Source: Paraphaeosphaeria minitans (Eukaryota > Ascomycota > Dothideomycetes > Pleosporales > Didymosphaeriaceae). From it: a stretch of DNA of 64,000 nucleotides. The notes under the pieces were generated by a model that did no database searches, was not told where the DNA came from, and saw nothing but the letters and a program-made list of their open reading frames with translations. Positions within the stretch are counted from its first letter, which is position 1, and every line of letters starts with the position of its first letter. A program made the translations under genes and the position numbers. Positions 10,799-23,623 of this stretch are shown here, piece after piece. Location: assembly GCA_015832175.1 (NCBI GenBank), contig WJXW01000012.1, positions 888,001-952,000 of the forward strand. The letters are read 5' to 3'.

Positions 10799-11697
10799 GG
10801 TCGGTTTGCTTTGTACGAGGACTGTTCTTAGGGCCGGTGCATGGCGCTCTCCTTTCAGGGTTGGGAAAATTGCAACACGCAATGCATTGCAGACGTATGG
10901 GCGTGGGTTGTCGTATCTGGGGTGCACTTTATACCAACACTGGATTATTGCTCAGTTGGATGGTTTTTTTTCTCTTCCAAATGCGTAGAGATACAGAGCA
11001 AATCAGAGTTCACAATTTAGCTTGGCACTACGAGCGTCCTCGGGCGGACTTTGCTTAGCCGTGTAAAGATAACAATTGAGATACAGTGCCGTAATTTGGC
11101 ACGGTTTTGCCTCTCGTGTGATGTCCCAGGTTGGCTCAAACAACAACGTAGCGACGGGTCTGTGGAGGCGCAATGGGTTCTGAGGCGTGCAGTGTGGATG
11201 GAAACCAGGCCTCTGCGTCTGGGAAGTGGGAGAACAAGGAGGGGTACAAGGGCGGGGTTGGTGTGGAGGAGGGAGGCGGATCAGAGAGCGGAGGATGTGT
11301 GCTATCTAGGTAGTCGGTGCATGGTTGCGTAGGAGCTTCGAGCATTCGTAAGCTCTGGATCTCTTTACGAGAACATGGCAGGCAGAGTGGCAAGGAAATT
11401 GGGCTACATCTTTGTACCGACGTCTCTTTAATGACGATGTGATGGAAGAGTTCGCCGTCGCAACAGAGGCGCGCCCTCAGTTCAGGACATCTGCCGCGTC
11501 CACTGTCCTCACCATCCTTGCAACTTAGCACAGAACTCGCTCGAGTTGACTGAGAGACAGCGCACTTATGACTATTGAGATGCGTCCCGGGATCATCACA
11601 TAGCCAGCTTGGTCAGGAGCAAACGAGGTCGTCCTCAGCTGCGTAAGGCGACGCCCCAACGAACCCAAACCGCCGCAGTGCGTCCCAAACCTCCACA

Positions 11698-11724
11698 ATG
11701 CTATGCAATGCAATGCAATGCAGG
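11698..11724 (+). repeat. ATGCA short tandem repeat
   Basis: Four to five copies of atgca with one irregular unit, followed by ttgcaggtgcag. Confidence 0.8.
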
Positions 11725-11865
11725 TTGCAGGTGCAGTGCCACAAACCCCTCTCACCACCGGCCTCACCCTCTTCGCAAATAGGAAGAATGGAAAAGCACG
11801 GAAACGACCGCCACGCACCCCACAGTAGGTAATCGTCCGTCGCTAATCTACCCGATACCTAGTCT

Positions 11866-11882
11866 ACCTACCTACCTACCTA
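11866..11882 (+). repeat. CTAC tetranucleotide repeat
   Basis: Four consecutive ctac units, continuing a looser cctagtctac run. Confidence 0.8.
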
Positions 11883-11985
11883 TTGCAGGCAGAGGGAGAA
11901 GGAGAAAAAGCAAGACGTCGCTTCGTGTGTGGCAAGGCGCGATGGGGCGAATCAGCGCGTTGCATTTGCGGGCGACGAATCTGCT

Positions 11986-12015
11986 GCGGTGCGGTGCGGT
12001 GCGGTGCGGTGCGGG
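11986..12015 (+). repeat. (GCGGT)n pentanucleotide repeat
   Basis: About six copies of gcggt, followed within 30 bases by a partial echo (ctccggtacggtgcggg). Confidence 0.85.
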
Positions 12016-13572
12016 CGAAGAATCTGCTCCGGTACGGTGCGGGCAGGCGGACGGGCGGGTGGGCAATGCGTGCGAGATCAGTCGTTGGGGGTGTCAGAGT
12101 GTGGTGATGGGGTGGGGAGGTTTGGGAGGTTTGGGAGCTTGGGCGCTTAGGAACCTGCACTATCGAGTCTTGGGAGGGGAACGTACCGAAGTCGGTACAG
12201 TAGGCGCTAGGTGGGCTAGCGTACCGTAGCTGGCTAGGCGGATACGGAACGCGGGATCAGACGCGGGTGGGGCGGGCTGGTGGCGAAGGCTGGTGGCGAA
12301 TGCGCGGTCGTCGCCGGGCTTTATGTCCGGAGTGCGAGGGCGAGGGCGAGGGGTTGAGGATGGAATGGATGGGATAAGATAGGCTAGGATAAAGTAGGCG
12401 GCTGTTTAGGTTGGGGATTAGGGTTCGGATTGGGGCTGTGCGCGTGGGGTGTCTAATTCACGTAGGAGAGTAGATTCGGGGGTGTTTAGTGGTGAGTTGA
12501 ATTGGTGGTTGATGGACGTCGACCTTTACAGGTACAGTGTGAAGAAGTGGGCTTACGGCTCTGGAAAGGTTCAAGGGGGCGGGACTTGGTTCTGAGCTTA
12601 ACGGTAGTTGGGATGTTCGGAAATCGGTAGGTTTGAGACTTCTGAGCTGGACTTGCTCGGTGGTGGCCGGTGGGGTCCTTTCTCGCATGTAGAGTTCGGT
12701 GTGCACAGCGCCTGGGTCATAGGTGGCGTAGGCATTGTGCATGATTAGCCCCTGTATCAGTCTACCGTAGAGATACAATGGCATGCATGGCAAATTAAAG
12801 AAGTGTGCCAGCGAGTATCTCGGTGCAAAACAGTCCCCTGTGTGACGTACTCGGCCGAACATCTTTCTCGGTGCAGTGGGTCGTCACTCATCCGTAGCCT
12901 TGACCTATAGGGAGTCTGGAGCAACGGCATACTCACCTGTACAGATTGTGTTTTGCACAACGCTACGAGAACGATAGACTATACTACCAGGTGTTCCTTG
13001 TGCGCACGTTTAGATGTGACAGGCTGTAAGCTCATTAAGTAGCAAGCCACCGACAGTACCAGTGCTACTGTGATGGCTCTCTCAACACCACAGATAGCGG
13101 ACAACCCTTTTTAACATAGTGAGGAGATACGACTCCAAGTTAAGGTACCCTCAAGTCCAATCCAGCCCATTTGTGCGTTATCACTGGTAGTGTTAGTTAT
13201 TTATGCCTGATGAGGGGAAAGCGGCGTTTCTGTAGAGCTGGACTGGGCTCGAGTACTTGCTGAGAGAATGCTCGGGTTATACCTGCAACACACCATGCGA
13301 ATCTATTGGTATATATCATCGTCACTTAAAGCTGCAACGTTGGATGCCCAGAAGACTGATATCAATGTTAGCAAGAACATGGTTTCTTCGCTGGACTGGC
13401 ACCAAGTTTCACAAAGAAGCCTGTTCTTCAGACGTTCAAGTGTGAGATAAGACGCGTAGACGGAAATCGTCCCTTGGTGTCAGTCCAATCTGTTGGTAGA
13501 TTAGGTAGAGCACACACCTCAGTTACGGCTTAAAGAACGTCCGAAGCCATTGCAACGCATAAGAGTTTAATC

Positions 13573-13596
13573 ACAGCAGCAGCAGCAGCAACAGCA
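13573..13596 (+). repeat. short CAG/CAA repeat
   Basis: Six cagcag-type triplets with one caa interruption, in non-coding sequence. Confidence 0.75.
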
Positions 13597-16120
13597 TCGG
13601 GATGCAACGAACTGCTCGTATCTGTTGCGGTTGTTGCCCACCAATGTGATACCTATGGAATAACTCCTAGTTCGATACCCAGGTTTCAAGGCGAGCCGAC
13701 AGCCGGGGTCTGCACTATCGAAAATCCTGACTGCTGGTACCTAGTAAAGGCTGCTTTGTGAAGTCTGCTCATGGCACTCTGATTCGCACCATGCTCTTTT
13801 GTGTTGGGGCGCCAGATGAGGAGCGCCACGTGCTCGTTCTGACCCCTCGCGAATGGCCGCGTGAACGGATGAACCGAGCTGGACCCTCCAGTAGATAACG
13901 GTCAGACCGAAACCCGCACCGCACAGCACGAAAGCGCAGCCTCAGGTAAGCTTTCGTCGGTTCGGAGTGTTTCTCGGAAGCTCGGATGAGCACCTGAATG
14001 ATACGGATCACGTGATGCTACTCTAAACTCTGGATATCCAAACAAATCGAACCTGTTGCAAATATTCGATCGTGGCAGCGTGATACGTTGAGTTATTTGT
14101 TATCATGCGAGTCTTGGTGGAAGGCTTTCTGTATCCAAAGTGTGGAACAGGCGAGTGACTCTGAATGCGACGTTGTTGTGTTCACAGACAAATCCCAGAG
14201 CGTGAGCTGTGAAATCATCAAGCCACTGCTGTTTTTGTCCATAACTCTTCAGATACAACTTTCTTTTCGCAAGGTAGGGCAGTGTAAATAAAAAAGTTCT
14301 GCCTGTGTGAACAAAGAGAGTGAACACCGTAGACATTGCGTGGTCGCCATATCTTTTTGCGTGTTGTTGTTCTTGACCATACACTTTGTAGCTATAGCGA
14401 CGGTATCGAGTCATCTGGGAGCTGTGAGTCTAGATTCTGCGAAGACCATGGCGCTACGGTGGCAGACGGGACGGCAAAGCGCCAACCGCTGTACCGATAT
14501 TGTCCACACCCGACTCCACTTGGAGAAAAAAACGTGCCGAAAGTTGCAGCAGGATCTTCATTGAAAGCGGGATTCGTCTCTGGCGAAATTGATGAGGCTC
14601 AACGCTTGATATACTGCGATGCTCGGTGGATGTACCTGTAGATCCGGTGAAGTGGGCACAACCCATGAAACATGGGTAGCCACGATGCGCACGATAGCAA
14701 CACTCCGGCGATTTTGCGGGGTGACGTATCCTGGCAACGTAGATGATTGTGACATAAAGGGAGCTCATGGGAATTCGCTGGGATGAAATGCAAATCATGC
14801 ATCCTGTCCTTTGTCATGTGTGCGTCATGCCTAACCGGCGGACGGGATATCCGACGGAGGGCAGCCTCTTGACAGCGCGATTCTTCCAGGCCGGCGAAAG
14901 CATCCTTGGAGTACGGGACGGGCAAAGGCCCCAAGGCCAATGGCAATGCCAATCGTGTGTCGAGGAAGAGCAGGCATGCGGCCTGAAAGAACGGGGCAAG
15001 CGCGTGAACGATCGCGAGATTACTGAGATGCCACGATCGCGCCTAACTTCGTTCGGACCAGATCTAACTACCGGTAAGGTGCTTCCGCGACGTGGCAGAT
15101 CGATACGCGAGGGCCACTTGAGAGGTCGAATTTGGATCTACAGTGATGCAAAGTGCCGCGAATCGATGAAAGGCCCATCTCCGCTTTGTGCTGGAAGAGA
15201 CCGAGCACATGGGGAACCAACTCGTGAGTCGCCTTAAGCAATCGGCCGCATGTTTTCAGTTCGGTCGTGGGTTGGTCTGGTGAATAGGCGAAAACATTGT
15301 GAGTCCCGCGTTGCACCACAAGTCAACATGGTGGAGATTCGATTCCTCCAGCGATAGCTATCGGACATGAAAAAGAAAGCATGAAGTGGTACGCTAGACC
15401 AACTTGGGAGCACCTGAGGGGCGACACTGCACTGCCGCGGGCACGGAGACAACTCCAGACGCTCCGCTATGCGCGCCGGCACGGAGCTTTTACTTGGTCA
15501 TATCGTTCTGTGCAAAAGTAGGGCGGATCTCTTAGGAATCAGAGGAACGTAGACTCAGCTATCTCTGCCTCCCAGACTGGATCTTCAACTTGGCCACGGC
15601 GGTGACATGTCGATTACAGACCGTTGCTCGATTTATCTGGTCAATGGCGGGAAAGGGTCTCGGGTGTCCTGGCAGAGAGACGTAGGTGGACGCTACATGC
15701 TTGGATGTCCTTGGATGCAGACGCCTCGTCAATCGGAGGCGGCGTGTGCTACGGGATGGTAGCGCTGCGATCCGCAAGTAGGAACTGGCTTCGAGCGGTC
15801 CTGGCCAACCCTGCTTCTCCGTTCGATGGTATCCAGTAGGTACCTGCTAGACCTAGCCGCATCAGTCGCGTTGGATCAAAGTTCCCATACCTCGCCGAGC
15901 ACGCTAAACGGGTCTGCTGGGACAGAAAGAAGACCCGACCGGTGCATGCGCGGCAAGGTGCGCACTGGTTAAAAACAATGCGTTTCCCACACTCACTTCG
16001 GTCGTCGTCAGGAATCTCAGTCTCTTTATAGGCTTACTCCAAATTCGCTGCTCGTTTCTTTTACAGGCCTTACTAGAGGTCTCGTCACGAGTAGCTGTAT
16101 CGTCCACCAGCAACCATCTT

Positions 16121-16143
16121 CAGTTCAGTTCAGTTCAGTCCGG
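16121..16143 (+). repeat. CAGTT tandem repeat in presumed 5' region
   Basis: Four cagtt units followed by two looser gtcagtcc copies. They lie 0.6 kb upstream of the start at 16735, in its promoter or leader. Confidence 0.8.
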
Positions 16144-16734
16144 GTCAGTCCAGGTCCCAGGATTCTACCTTAGGCACCGTTGGCTCTCAGAGTGCCAGCG
16201 ACTTTGCTCTCTACACTTGTCGATCCGCATTCCTAACCTCGGTCCTTCGTCGGCGTGCCCTTGCGGTCTGGCCCAGTGAACATTCACTTTCCGCCATCGC
16301 CAGCCCCCCGTCTACTTCCCCCCCGCCGAAGCACTCTCATCGTCAACTGCGCAGGCGCTCCGACGTCGATTGTACCGGATAGGCGCTGCGCTGCCTTGCC
16401 GTCTGTATCGGGCCCGGTGAACTCTCGCCTATAGCCCTGGCATCGGAACAGCCACCTGCTACCTAGCTGCGCTCTTTCAGTAAGGCCTGCTCCGCCCGTC
16501 TCGCCCGCCTACGCCTTTCGCCACTGTTCCCCGCCCGTTGCACTGCTGCTTCCTCCCTCTCCATCTCGCGCCACGCGCATTGTTCTCGTCGTCACTTGCT
16601 TCTTAGTTGCAGACGAGTCGCTGGTAGTTCATTGTCTTCTACACTGCTTGTGGAGATTGCACAAGTCCGCGCCATCCCGACCGCGCCCCACCCCACGCTT
16701 TTCCCACCGAACCATCACCCACGCGTCGTCCACC

Positions 16735-18181
16735 ATGCCGGCTGACAGGCGAACCACCTTTCCTACTGCGAAGCCCGTCAAGACGGAGCGCACCCACGAG
16801 GAGAATCAGGAGCGGTATGTCGTCCTCCATCTACTTCGTCCTTCACCCACTCGCTTCGCTGCCATCCCTTGCTGTCGTCGGTCCCGTGCTGACACCCTGC
16901 AGTGCCTATATAGCTGCGTCGCGCAGAAGTGACCGCAGTCTCGAGGCCCGCATCGAGTCTGCCCGTCGCGCTTCTGAGATTCACAAGAAGCGCACGGGCC
17001 GTGCCTTGCGCGTCACTGAGCAAGATGTCGTCAATGAGGAGATGTACGAAGAGGAGGATGATGACCTGCCCACTCAGTATCAAAGACTCAATGCTCATCT
17101 CCAGACTTCGTCTTGGCTGTTTAATCGTAAACTCCACGACTACATAGCCACTCAGCACGGCGTCAGAAACATGTTTCTTAACCAGCAGTTTCCTGGTCAT
17201 CAGCTGCAGCCCTATGGCTCTCAGTTCCAGCCCAATACCGGCCAGATGCCCATGATGGGCGGGAACATGCTACCACCCCAGGCCTTCAGTCCGGCTACTC
17301 CCGACTTCAACCAGTCTCAGCAGCCTTTCACCCCTCAGGGGTTTCACCAGCAGCAACAGGGCTATCGTCATTCCCCTTACAACATCCCCCAAAGAGCACC
17401 GCATCAGCGCTCTGCTTCCATAGCTACGCCCCGTGTGATGACCGACTTTGCGCCTATCAACCAGTCTGGCTCCCAAGTCACCACTCCGAGAGGCGAGCTC
17501 AACAGAAGGCTGTCGCTTCCACAGCATGCCTCGGAAAATCCGGCGCAGCAGACTTCTGATCGCCAAGCTCGACCGACACCAAGAAGGACCTCCACGGCTC
17601 AAAGCATCCACCAACAGTCGGCGTCGCCTCAGCGCGCGCCTGCCAGCACTTGTTCGAATACGTCGTCAGGCCATGCTACCCCGCACCTTAAGTCGGAGCA
17701 CACTTCTCCAGCCTCATTCGATTTCGGACCGATACCGTTCGGGTCTTCTCAGGTTCTCAACATGAACCCTTTGTCCATGTCGCTGCCGCCTGAGTCGCAG
17801 CAGCTTGTTGGCTCTGCTCTTGATCCGAGCGACCCGCGCACATCACTGTTCATGTCCGGCAGTGAGAACTTGCCGCAGCCATTTGCTGGCACCTACACTT
17901 ATAATCCTAATTTATCGCCGAAGTCATGTCGACGCGCGATGGCTCAGACTCTCGCCCCGGAAGAGTCCATGAAGCTAGACACTGCAGGCGACAGCACGTC
18001 GACTACACCACCGTCGGCTATGGCCGACCATCTCTACACACCGCAACCGCTATTCACACCTACGTTCGAATTTTCCAACTTCTTCGACCAGTGCCCAACT
18101 CAGGACGGCAGCCGCAGTGCCAACGATAGCCTTCTTGGCGACTCATATGAAGACAATCCTTTCGTAAACTGGGACCAGTGA
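16735..18181 (+). CDS. conserved fungal protein of unknown function, Gln/Pro/Ser-rich
   Basis: Exons 16735-16814 and 16903-18181 give 452 aa. The first 110 residues are the conserved part: a basic start (MPADRRTTFPTAKPVKTERT), then ERAYIAASRRSDRSLEARIE and SARRASEIHKKRTGRALRVT. This looks like a charged helix, followed by an acidic EEMYEEEDDDLPTQYQRL. The rest is low-complexity, rich in Gln, Pro and Ser, with SPQRAPAS-type stretches, and ends acidic (EDNPFVNWDQ). That pattern suits a nuclear regulator with an activation-type tail, but there is no known DNA-binding domain, so the function stays open. The start ATG is in context accatgc. Intron 16815-16902 has a gtatgt donor and ctgcag acceptor. 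The leader upstream is long. Confidence 0.82.
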
Positions 18182-20304
18182 TTGATGGCGTCTCGGTTGC
18201 TTCGTGCTTGCAATGTCTTGGGATCATGATACCAGAAGGCGTTCGGTGTTGACGCATCTCTTGTGTGCTTCCATTTCCCGAAGCACTTTTCTTCTTCTTC
18301 TTCTCCCAAAGTTCGATTAGGGGCAGCGGTCCCTTCGCAGCTGGTTGCCATGTCGTCAGCTTGTGTGTTTCACTTGGCGCACCGAATTCCCACTCCATTA
18401 TTTGCGCCGGCAGGCTGCCTGTTCCACAATTAACATGAACGGGACGATGAAAGCAACGAGCCGTGGGAGGAACATATACCTGGAGTTACATGTTTTCATG
18501 TTGTCCAAAAGTACAGTATACTTGTCTTCGTTGTGAAGAAGGCGTCTTCTACCTTCATGTCACTTCCGCAATGTAGTTGTAAGTTATACTGAAACATAAT
18601 ACACAATGGGAAGCCGGTTTGGCTATGTCATCCAACGTATGTCTCAGTCTTGCTCGTATCTCCCGCACGTTGGTCGAGTTCTCTGCGGCTAAGGCAGTAG
18701 GACCCTTCGTCCATATCAACGGTACAAACATGTTGAACGCGGAGACGGTTGCGACACGGCTGTGCCTGGACACACGGTGACTCCCGACCTTTGGGTCGGT
18801 CGGGCCGTTCATGTGGTGCAACGTTACCTCCAAGGGTCCGGGTCAGGACCAAGTTATGCGTGCAAAGTCACGCATTTCAGATTCCAGCAATATTCAAGCG
18901 TGTATGTTTACATTTCTGCGGCAAGGTACGAGCCTGCGCGTGTCGCGTCGCTGCCATGCGCGGGCCGAGCGCTATGCGCTTTTTGTCTCCGTGTGGCCTT
19001 ACTCGACTTTTCGTCCTACATGCTTGGGGTCACCGATCAACTCCCATCACGATCGACACATTTGGAGGCGGCCTATACGTTCCACCAGTGTTCAGGGTAG
19101 TCGGCAGGGCCGGTGTGCTGTTTCGACACTGTTTCGACACCCAGGCTCTTAGCAATTCCAACTTCAAAGGTTCACGGGAGTCGACGGTCACCAGCATAAT
19201 CCTACGTAGCTCCCTTGAATCCTACGTTATCACATATCAGTGACAGTTTGTACGCTGCGGACATTATCTACGAGCAAGGACGAACGCCAGTGCGCTTTAT
19301 TAGTTGCATTCGAACGGAATCTTCCCCATCTCTCGTCAATTTCGTCAGGGGTACCTAGGAGGCGAGCAACATGTATACAGGGTTGCTTCAAAGCTGCTGT
19401 TTGACACACCCGTCCAAAGGAGGATCATGCATGAATGGCGCAAAACGAAGGGCGTCTGTCAACCTGTCGATTGTCAGTCAAAATTCGGACTTTTAGCGTT
19501 ACGGTTACCATCATCTTGGAAACCCCAGCCCGATCTGATACGACCCATTGCGGGTATCTGCGCCCAATGTGACCAACACAAATTGATTGAGCCGCAACAG
19601 CACTTTTCCTTGTCCATGAAGCTTGTGCATTCAGTCTACCTAGAAGTCGAATAAACCTGGTCGTTCCAATGTTCCCAACTCACATCATGCGCCTTGGATG
19701 TTGCCAGTGCGAGACTTGCGCTACATGTGGCTGGGCGGGTTGTTGCTGTGTCACGCTTGCAATAGCACACTTCTTTGGTTCCCGAGAAGTACTCACGTCG
19801 GACGTGGGGAGCAGCTATGTCTTGTTCTACTGTTCCAGCTCTGGGAAACTTCCTACGCACGATGAAGACGAGTCTTCCGGCGGGCCTCGCCGCTGCTTAT
19901 CCCATCCTTGAAAACTCTCAATCCAGACCATTTGCTGGAAACGGAAAATGCAAGTTTCCGCCCGTCTGCTCGGATCCGGCTCCCGCCTACGACAGAACGG
20001 CCCGTATACACGATCAAAGCACAATGTCGACGAACTTGCCGGGCAAAGGAATCAGTTTCCCAATGCGTTACCCTTGTAAATATTGGTGTGTCCAGTGCCA
20101 CTATCGCAGCGTTATCGCCATTGATTCTCAGGCGATTTACGGTACCACTCTGCCGACTTCATATAAACGCTGGGGAGACACATCATATTCGAGCAGCCTT
20201 CTCTATCTTGGAAGGTCTTTGTGAAGACATTCTTCCGTTCTGTCAAACTGTCACTCGTTTCCAGCTCCATAGAACGGAAGGCGCTCACTCCAGGCGCCGA
20301 AACC
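18182..20304. other. 2.1-kb intergenic stretch
   Basis: Nothing supportable. The plus frame at 18749-19243 (about 164 codons) is Arg/Cys-rich, with no domain, no good start context and no splice continuation. Confidence 0.5.
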
Positions 20305-23077
20305 ATGAGGATCACTAGCCTACTCTCCCTGACTGCGGTGTTGGCAGTTGTCACTGCAGACCCTTTGCCGTGTAAGTCCCTATTCGATTCCAGCAACGAG
20401 TGTGTGCACCGTCTTTTGCCCTCTGTGGTCTTCTGGTCTTCTGGTCTTCTCATTCATTTGTTCGGTGCTAATGCTGAGCTATTCTCCATTTAGACCATGT
20501 TCCGAAAAACCTTCGCAGAGGCAGGCACGGAACGTTCACTTCCTCGCTTCCGTCATCTTCATCCAGTAGCACTCCCTGCGAGCCAGAATATACATCAACC
20601 GCAAGCACAAGCAGCTCGCTCTCAACGGGTGTCAGCAGCTCGACATCATCAAGTATAACGTTGAGTACGGCATCAACTTCTACCACTGCGAATAGCACGA
20701 CATCTGCGCCCACATTGACTCCGTCAACGTCGTCATATACTTCATTTAATATCACCAGCACAACATCGAGCACCCCCCGTCCCTTGACCACGTGTTTCCG
20801 CGACGCATTCAGCCGCTCTTACTGCACCAGTATCACGAGTTCGGTTACGACCGCCTTCACTTCTGCAAGCAATTCTTCCTCCGTGACCCCTAAAACTTCG
20901 TCCTCCTTTAGCACGGAAACTGGGGTCAGCTCAACTAGCACCTCATCTAGCTTCACTGGAACAGGCCCGGTGACATCTTCGACTACTGGTACGACTTTCT
21001 CTTGGACCAACAGCACCACCGCTCCTTCGACATCGTGCACTGATGAGCCAAAGACGAGTGGAAACATCACTTCGACAATTACCTCGACGACGAGCGCCAG
21101 TTCTGCGAATGTTACTTCATCTACGGCAACTGCCAACACCACTGTGAGTTCGACATCGAGTGGGACCGCCGCGTCTGCTACCGTTAAATCCACCACGTCG
21201 TGTACTGGCTACTGGAACACGACATCCAAGAGTATCAATCCCACTACCGTCTCGTCTACCAACTCATCGGTAGTGCCATCGTCGACTGCGACCAACTTCA
21301 CGTCGTCTTTCACGACCACGACCAACTCAACGACCTTCGTTCCAAGCTCGACTGCTTCAACCTTGACGATTTACAACTCGACGACCGTCGCTCCAAGCAC
21401 GAATTCCTCAAGTCTGACAACGTCCAATTATACTTCGCGTACCACGAATTGGACGAGCTTCAGCAACACCACCACGGTGTCGTCGACCTCGAGCATCGAT
21501 ACTACGTGCAACACCACCAGCACCGTGGCTCCAAAGACGACGTCTAAATGCAGCAGCGCAACAATTGTGGAAACTGAGACGTCGGCAACTTCTTCATGCC
21601 CCACCCCCAGTCAGCCATGCTCGACTTACGTTGTCAGTAAGTGTTCCTCCCCGTCTATTTCTGATTTGCAAATACGCACGTTTTGTCCGATTTCTCCTCT
21701 TTAATTACTATGCTCACTATCATTGTCATAGCACGCACTTACACTCGCGTCGTCGAGCTGCAGCCTAGCTCGGTTGGAGCGCTGGGTACCTCCTACTCGA
21801 GCCTGCCATCTCTTCCTTCATACGGTTATGGCACGCCGACCACGTCGACTGCGACGTCTACGCCGAGCGTATCATCTTCCTCGTCTACGACGGGGAGCTC
21901 CTCTTCAAGCTCGTCCAGTGCAGCCTCGTCCACTACTGAGTCGTCGGGCTCAAGCGGGTCGATCACGTCTACCTCTGCTTCACCGTCTTCGTCTTCTTCA
22001 AGCCTCAGCTCGTCATCTTCGTCCAGTGTAACCACGACTGCGACACCAACGTCCTCTGCCACATCATCTAGCTCAAGCACCACCTCCGAGACTTTTTCCT
22101 CTTTTTCTTCTTCTTCTTTAACATCGTCGACTCCGTCGAGCACCTCGGAGAGTTCTACAAGCACGTCTTCATCGACAATTACCGTGACGACTGGATCTTC
22201 ATCTAGCAGAAGCACGAGCACGACGGAAACAGCTTCCGTTTCCTCTTCAGATACTTCTTCGTCTGCGACAGCCTCTTCAACGACCCAGTCTTTGACTTCT
22301 TCCAGCCTGATTTCAAGCACGACAGAGGTTCCTACTTCCGTATCGTCGACTTCGTCCAGCTCTTCCACAGAGTCTTCTTCGTCGTCTAGCCCTAGCTCAA
22401 GCACGACCGAGGTTCCAACTTCCGTATCCACGATATCCAGCTCTTCGACAGAGTCCTCTTCATCATCTAGCCTCAGTTCAAGTTCTTCGAGTGCCTCAAC
22501 TACGTCGGTCAGCTCAACGACGGCTACTTCGTCGGCATCTAGCTCTGCCAGCTCGACGACGGAGTCTCCGTCTTCCTTGACAAGCTCAAGTTCAAGCTCA
22601 AGCTCGTCAGAAACCTCCACGACAGGATCATCCTCGGCGAGCTCCACGATCGCGTCAACAGCTACGTCCACAAGCCTCTCACCCACCACCATCACATCTT
22701 CATCCTTGACCATATCCACAATCCCGCCCACTTCCATGACCTCCAGCAACAGGGACGTCACAACCGAGGCCACGATCTTCTCGTCAGACTCTTCGGAAGG
22801 TGTCAAATCCATATCTACCTCGCCATCATCCAGCGGCTACTACACGACACTTTCCCCGACCACGGAAGCCACGACGGAGGCTACAACCTTTTCTAGCCTG
22901 CCGTCGACGTTCTCGACAACCACTAGAAGCGGGTACTACCGGCCACCGTCCCCGCCCAACTACACCGGTGAAGCAGAGCAGGCGAGAAGAGGCATGGTGA
23001 GTTCAGTAAACCAACTCCATATCTTTAACACGAACACGAACACTAACGCGTAGCAGTTGGGCAAGTTATTCGGCTAG
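20305..23077 (+). CDS. secreted Ser/Thr-rich mucin-like protein
   Basis: Exons 20305-20371, 20494-21636, 21732-22996 and 23057-23077 give 831 aa. A signal peptide (MRITSLLSLTAVLAVVTA) is followed by YHVPKNLRRGRHG, then some 800 residues dominated by Ser and Thr with scattered Pro, Val and N-glycosylation sequons. Such a chain would be heavily O-mannosylated and extended, as in fungal cell-wall and adhesin stalks. A few Cys (CEPEYTST, CFRDAFSRSYC) lie in the N-terminal third. The C-terminus is RRGMLGKLFG, with no hydrophobic tail, so GPI anchoring is not predicted. No ligand-binding domain is visible. Repeats of the type STTEVPTSVS and SSSTESSSSSS show internal expansion. All four junctions have canonical sites. 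Confidence 0.8.
22320..22490 (+). repeat. internal tandem duplication in the mucin-like gene
   Basis: Two near-identical blocks of about 100 bases encode TTEVPTSVSS.SSSSSTESSS and TTEVPTSVSTISSSSTESSS. They mark a recent unit duplication in the Ser-rich stalk. Confidence 0.7.
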
Positions 23078-23384
23078 AGGAGGAGCACGTGACTTCGCAC
23101 AACAAGCCAGTGAGGCTCTCACACACACGGGCAGGATCATGAACGTGGACCACACCACGCAGGGGAATGCGTAATAAGCACGTGTCGTCCAAAAAAAGGT
23201 GTACCCATGTATCTGCTACTATGTCCGCTCTTGTCTCATCTTCTCTCCTCTCCTCTTCTCGTTCTCGCCAAAGCGCTGCCCATGCCGCCGCGGGTAGAAA
23301 GCCCTCTCGTCATTTCTACCGTAATGCTTCGCTTCGTTGCTCCAGAGCCCCCATGTATCTCCTTGGTAGTCTCGCGTAGAAAAA

Positions 23385-23386
<2 letters not shown>

Positions 23387-23449
<63 letters not shown>

Positions 23450-23465
23450 CTATTCGTAGTAGTAG
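23387..23465 (+). repeat. (GTA)n trinucleotide microsatellite
   Basis: About 21 perfect gta units, then a short interrupted tail (ctattcgtagtagtag). Confidence 0.95.
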
Positions 23466-23623
23466 CGAATGCAATCATGCGTGCATCTTATACAATTTGC
23501 GCGAAGCCGCTCGCGCGTTTACCCACCGTAGTGTCTCAAACCGCTCCCTCGACACTCCTTCTCGTCTCTGTGGTCAGAACCCCACCAGCCTACCAACTCC
23601 CCTGCCCATCCTCCCCAGAAGCA

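Larger units (their letters stand above)
10799..16734. other. 5.9-kb stretch without supported genes
   Basis: Open frames here are short, overlapping and lack recognisable domains; the longest plus frame is 14767-15237, 156 codons. I looked for tRNA boxes, transposase motifs and decayed enzyme motifs and found none. Short tandem repeats occur near 11.7, 11.87, 12.0 and 13.6 kb. The last 600 bases are CT/CG-rich and form the long leader or promoter of the gene at 16735. Base composition is not strongly AT-skewed, so heavy RIP is not evident. Confidence 0.5.

Noticed and set aside
13573..13596. possible poly-Gln coding exon from the CAG repeat
   Set aside because: Neighbouring frames close within a few codons on both sides.
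14767..15237. 156-codon plus frame in the long gap
   Set aside because: No domain and no splice partners; several minus-strand frames of similar length overlap it, as expected by chance in GC-balanced DNA.
10799..16734. RIP-degraded transposon island
   Set aside because: No strong AT bias, no TpA-rich runs and no recognisable transposase or reverse transcriptase motifs on reading both strands.
21826..22812. 328-codon acidic frame antisense to the mucin-like gene
   Set aside because: Its Val/Glu/Asp bias is what reverse-complemented Ser/Thr codons produce; no domain and no splice signals. The plus strand has a signal peptide and consistent introns.
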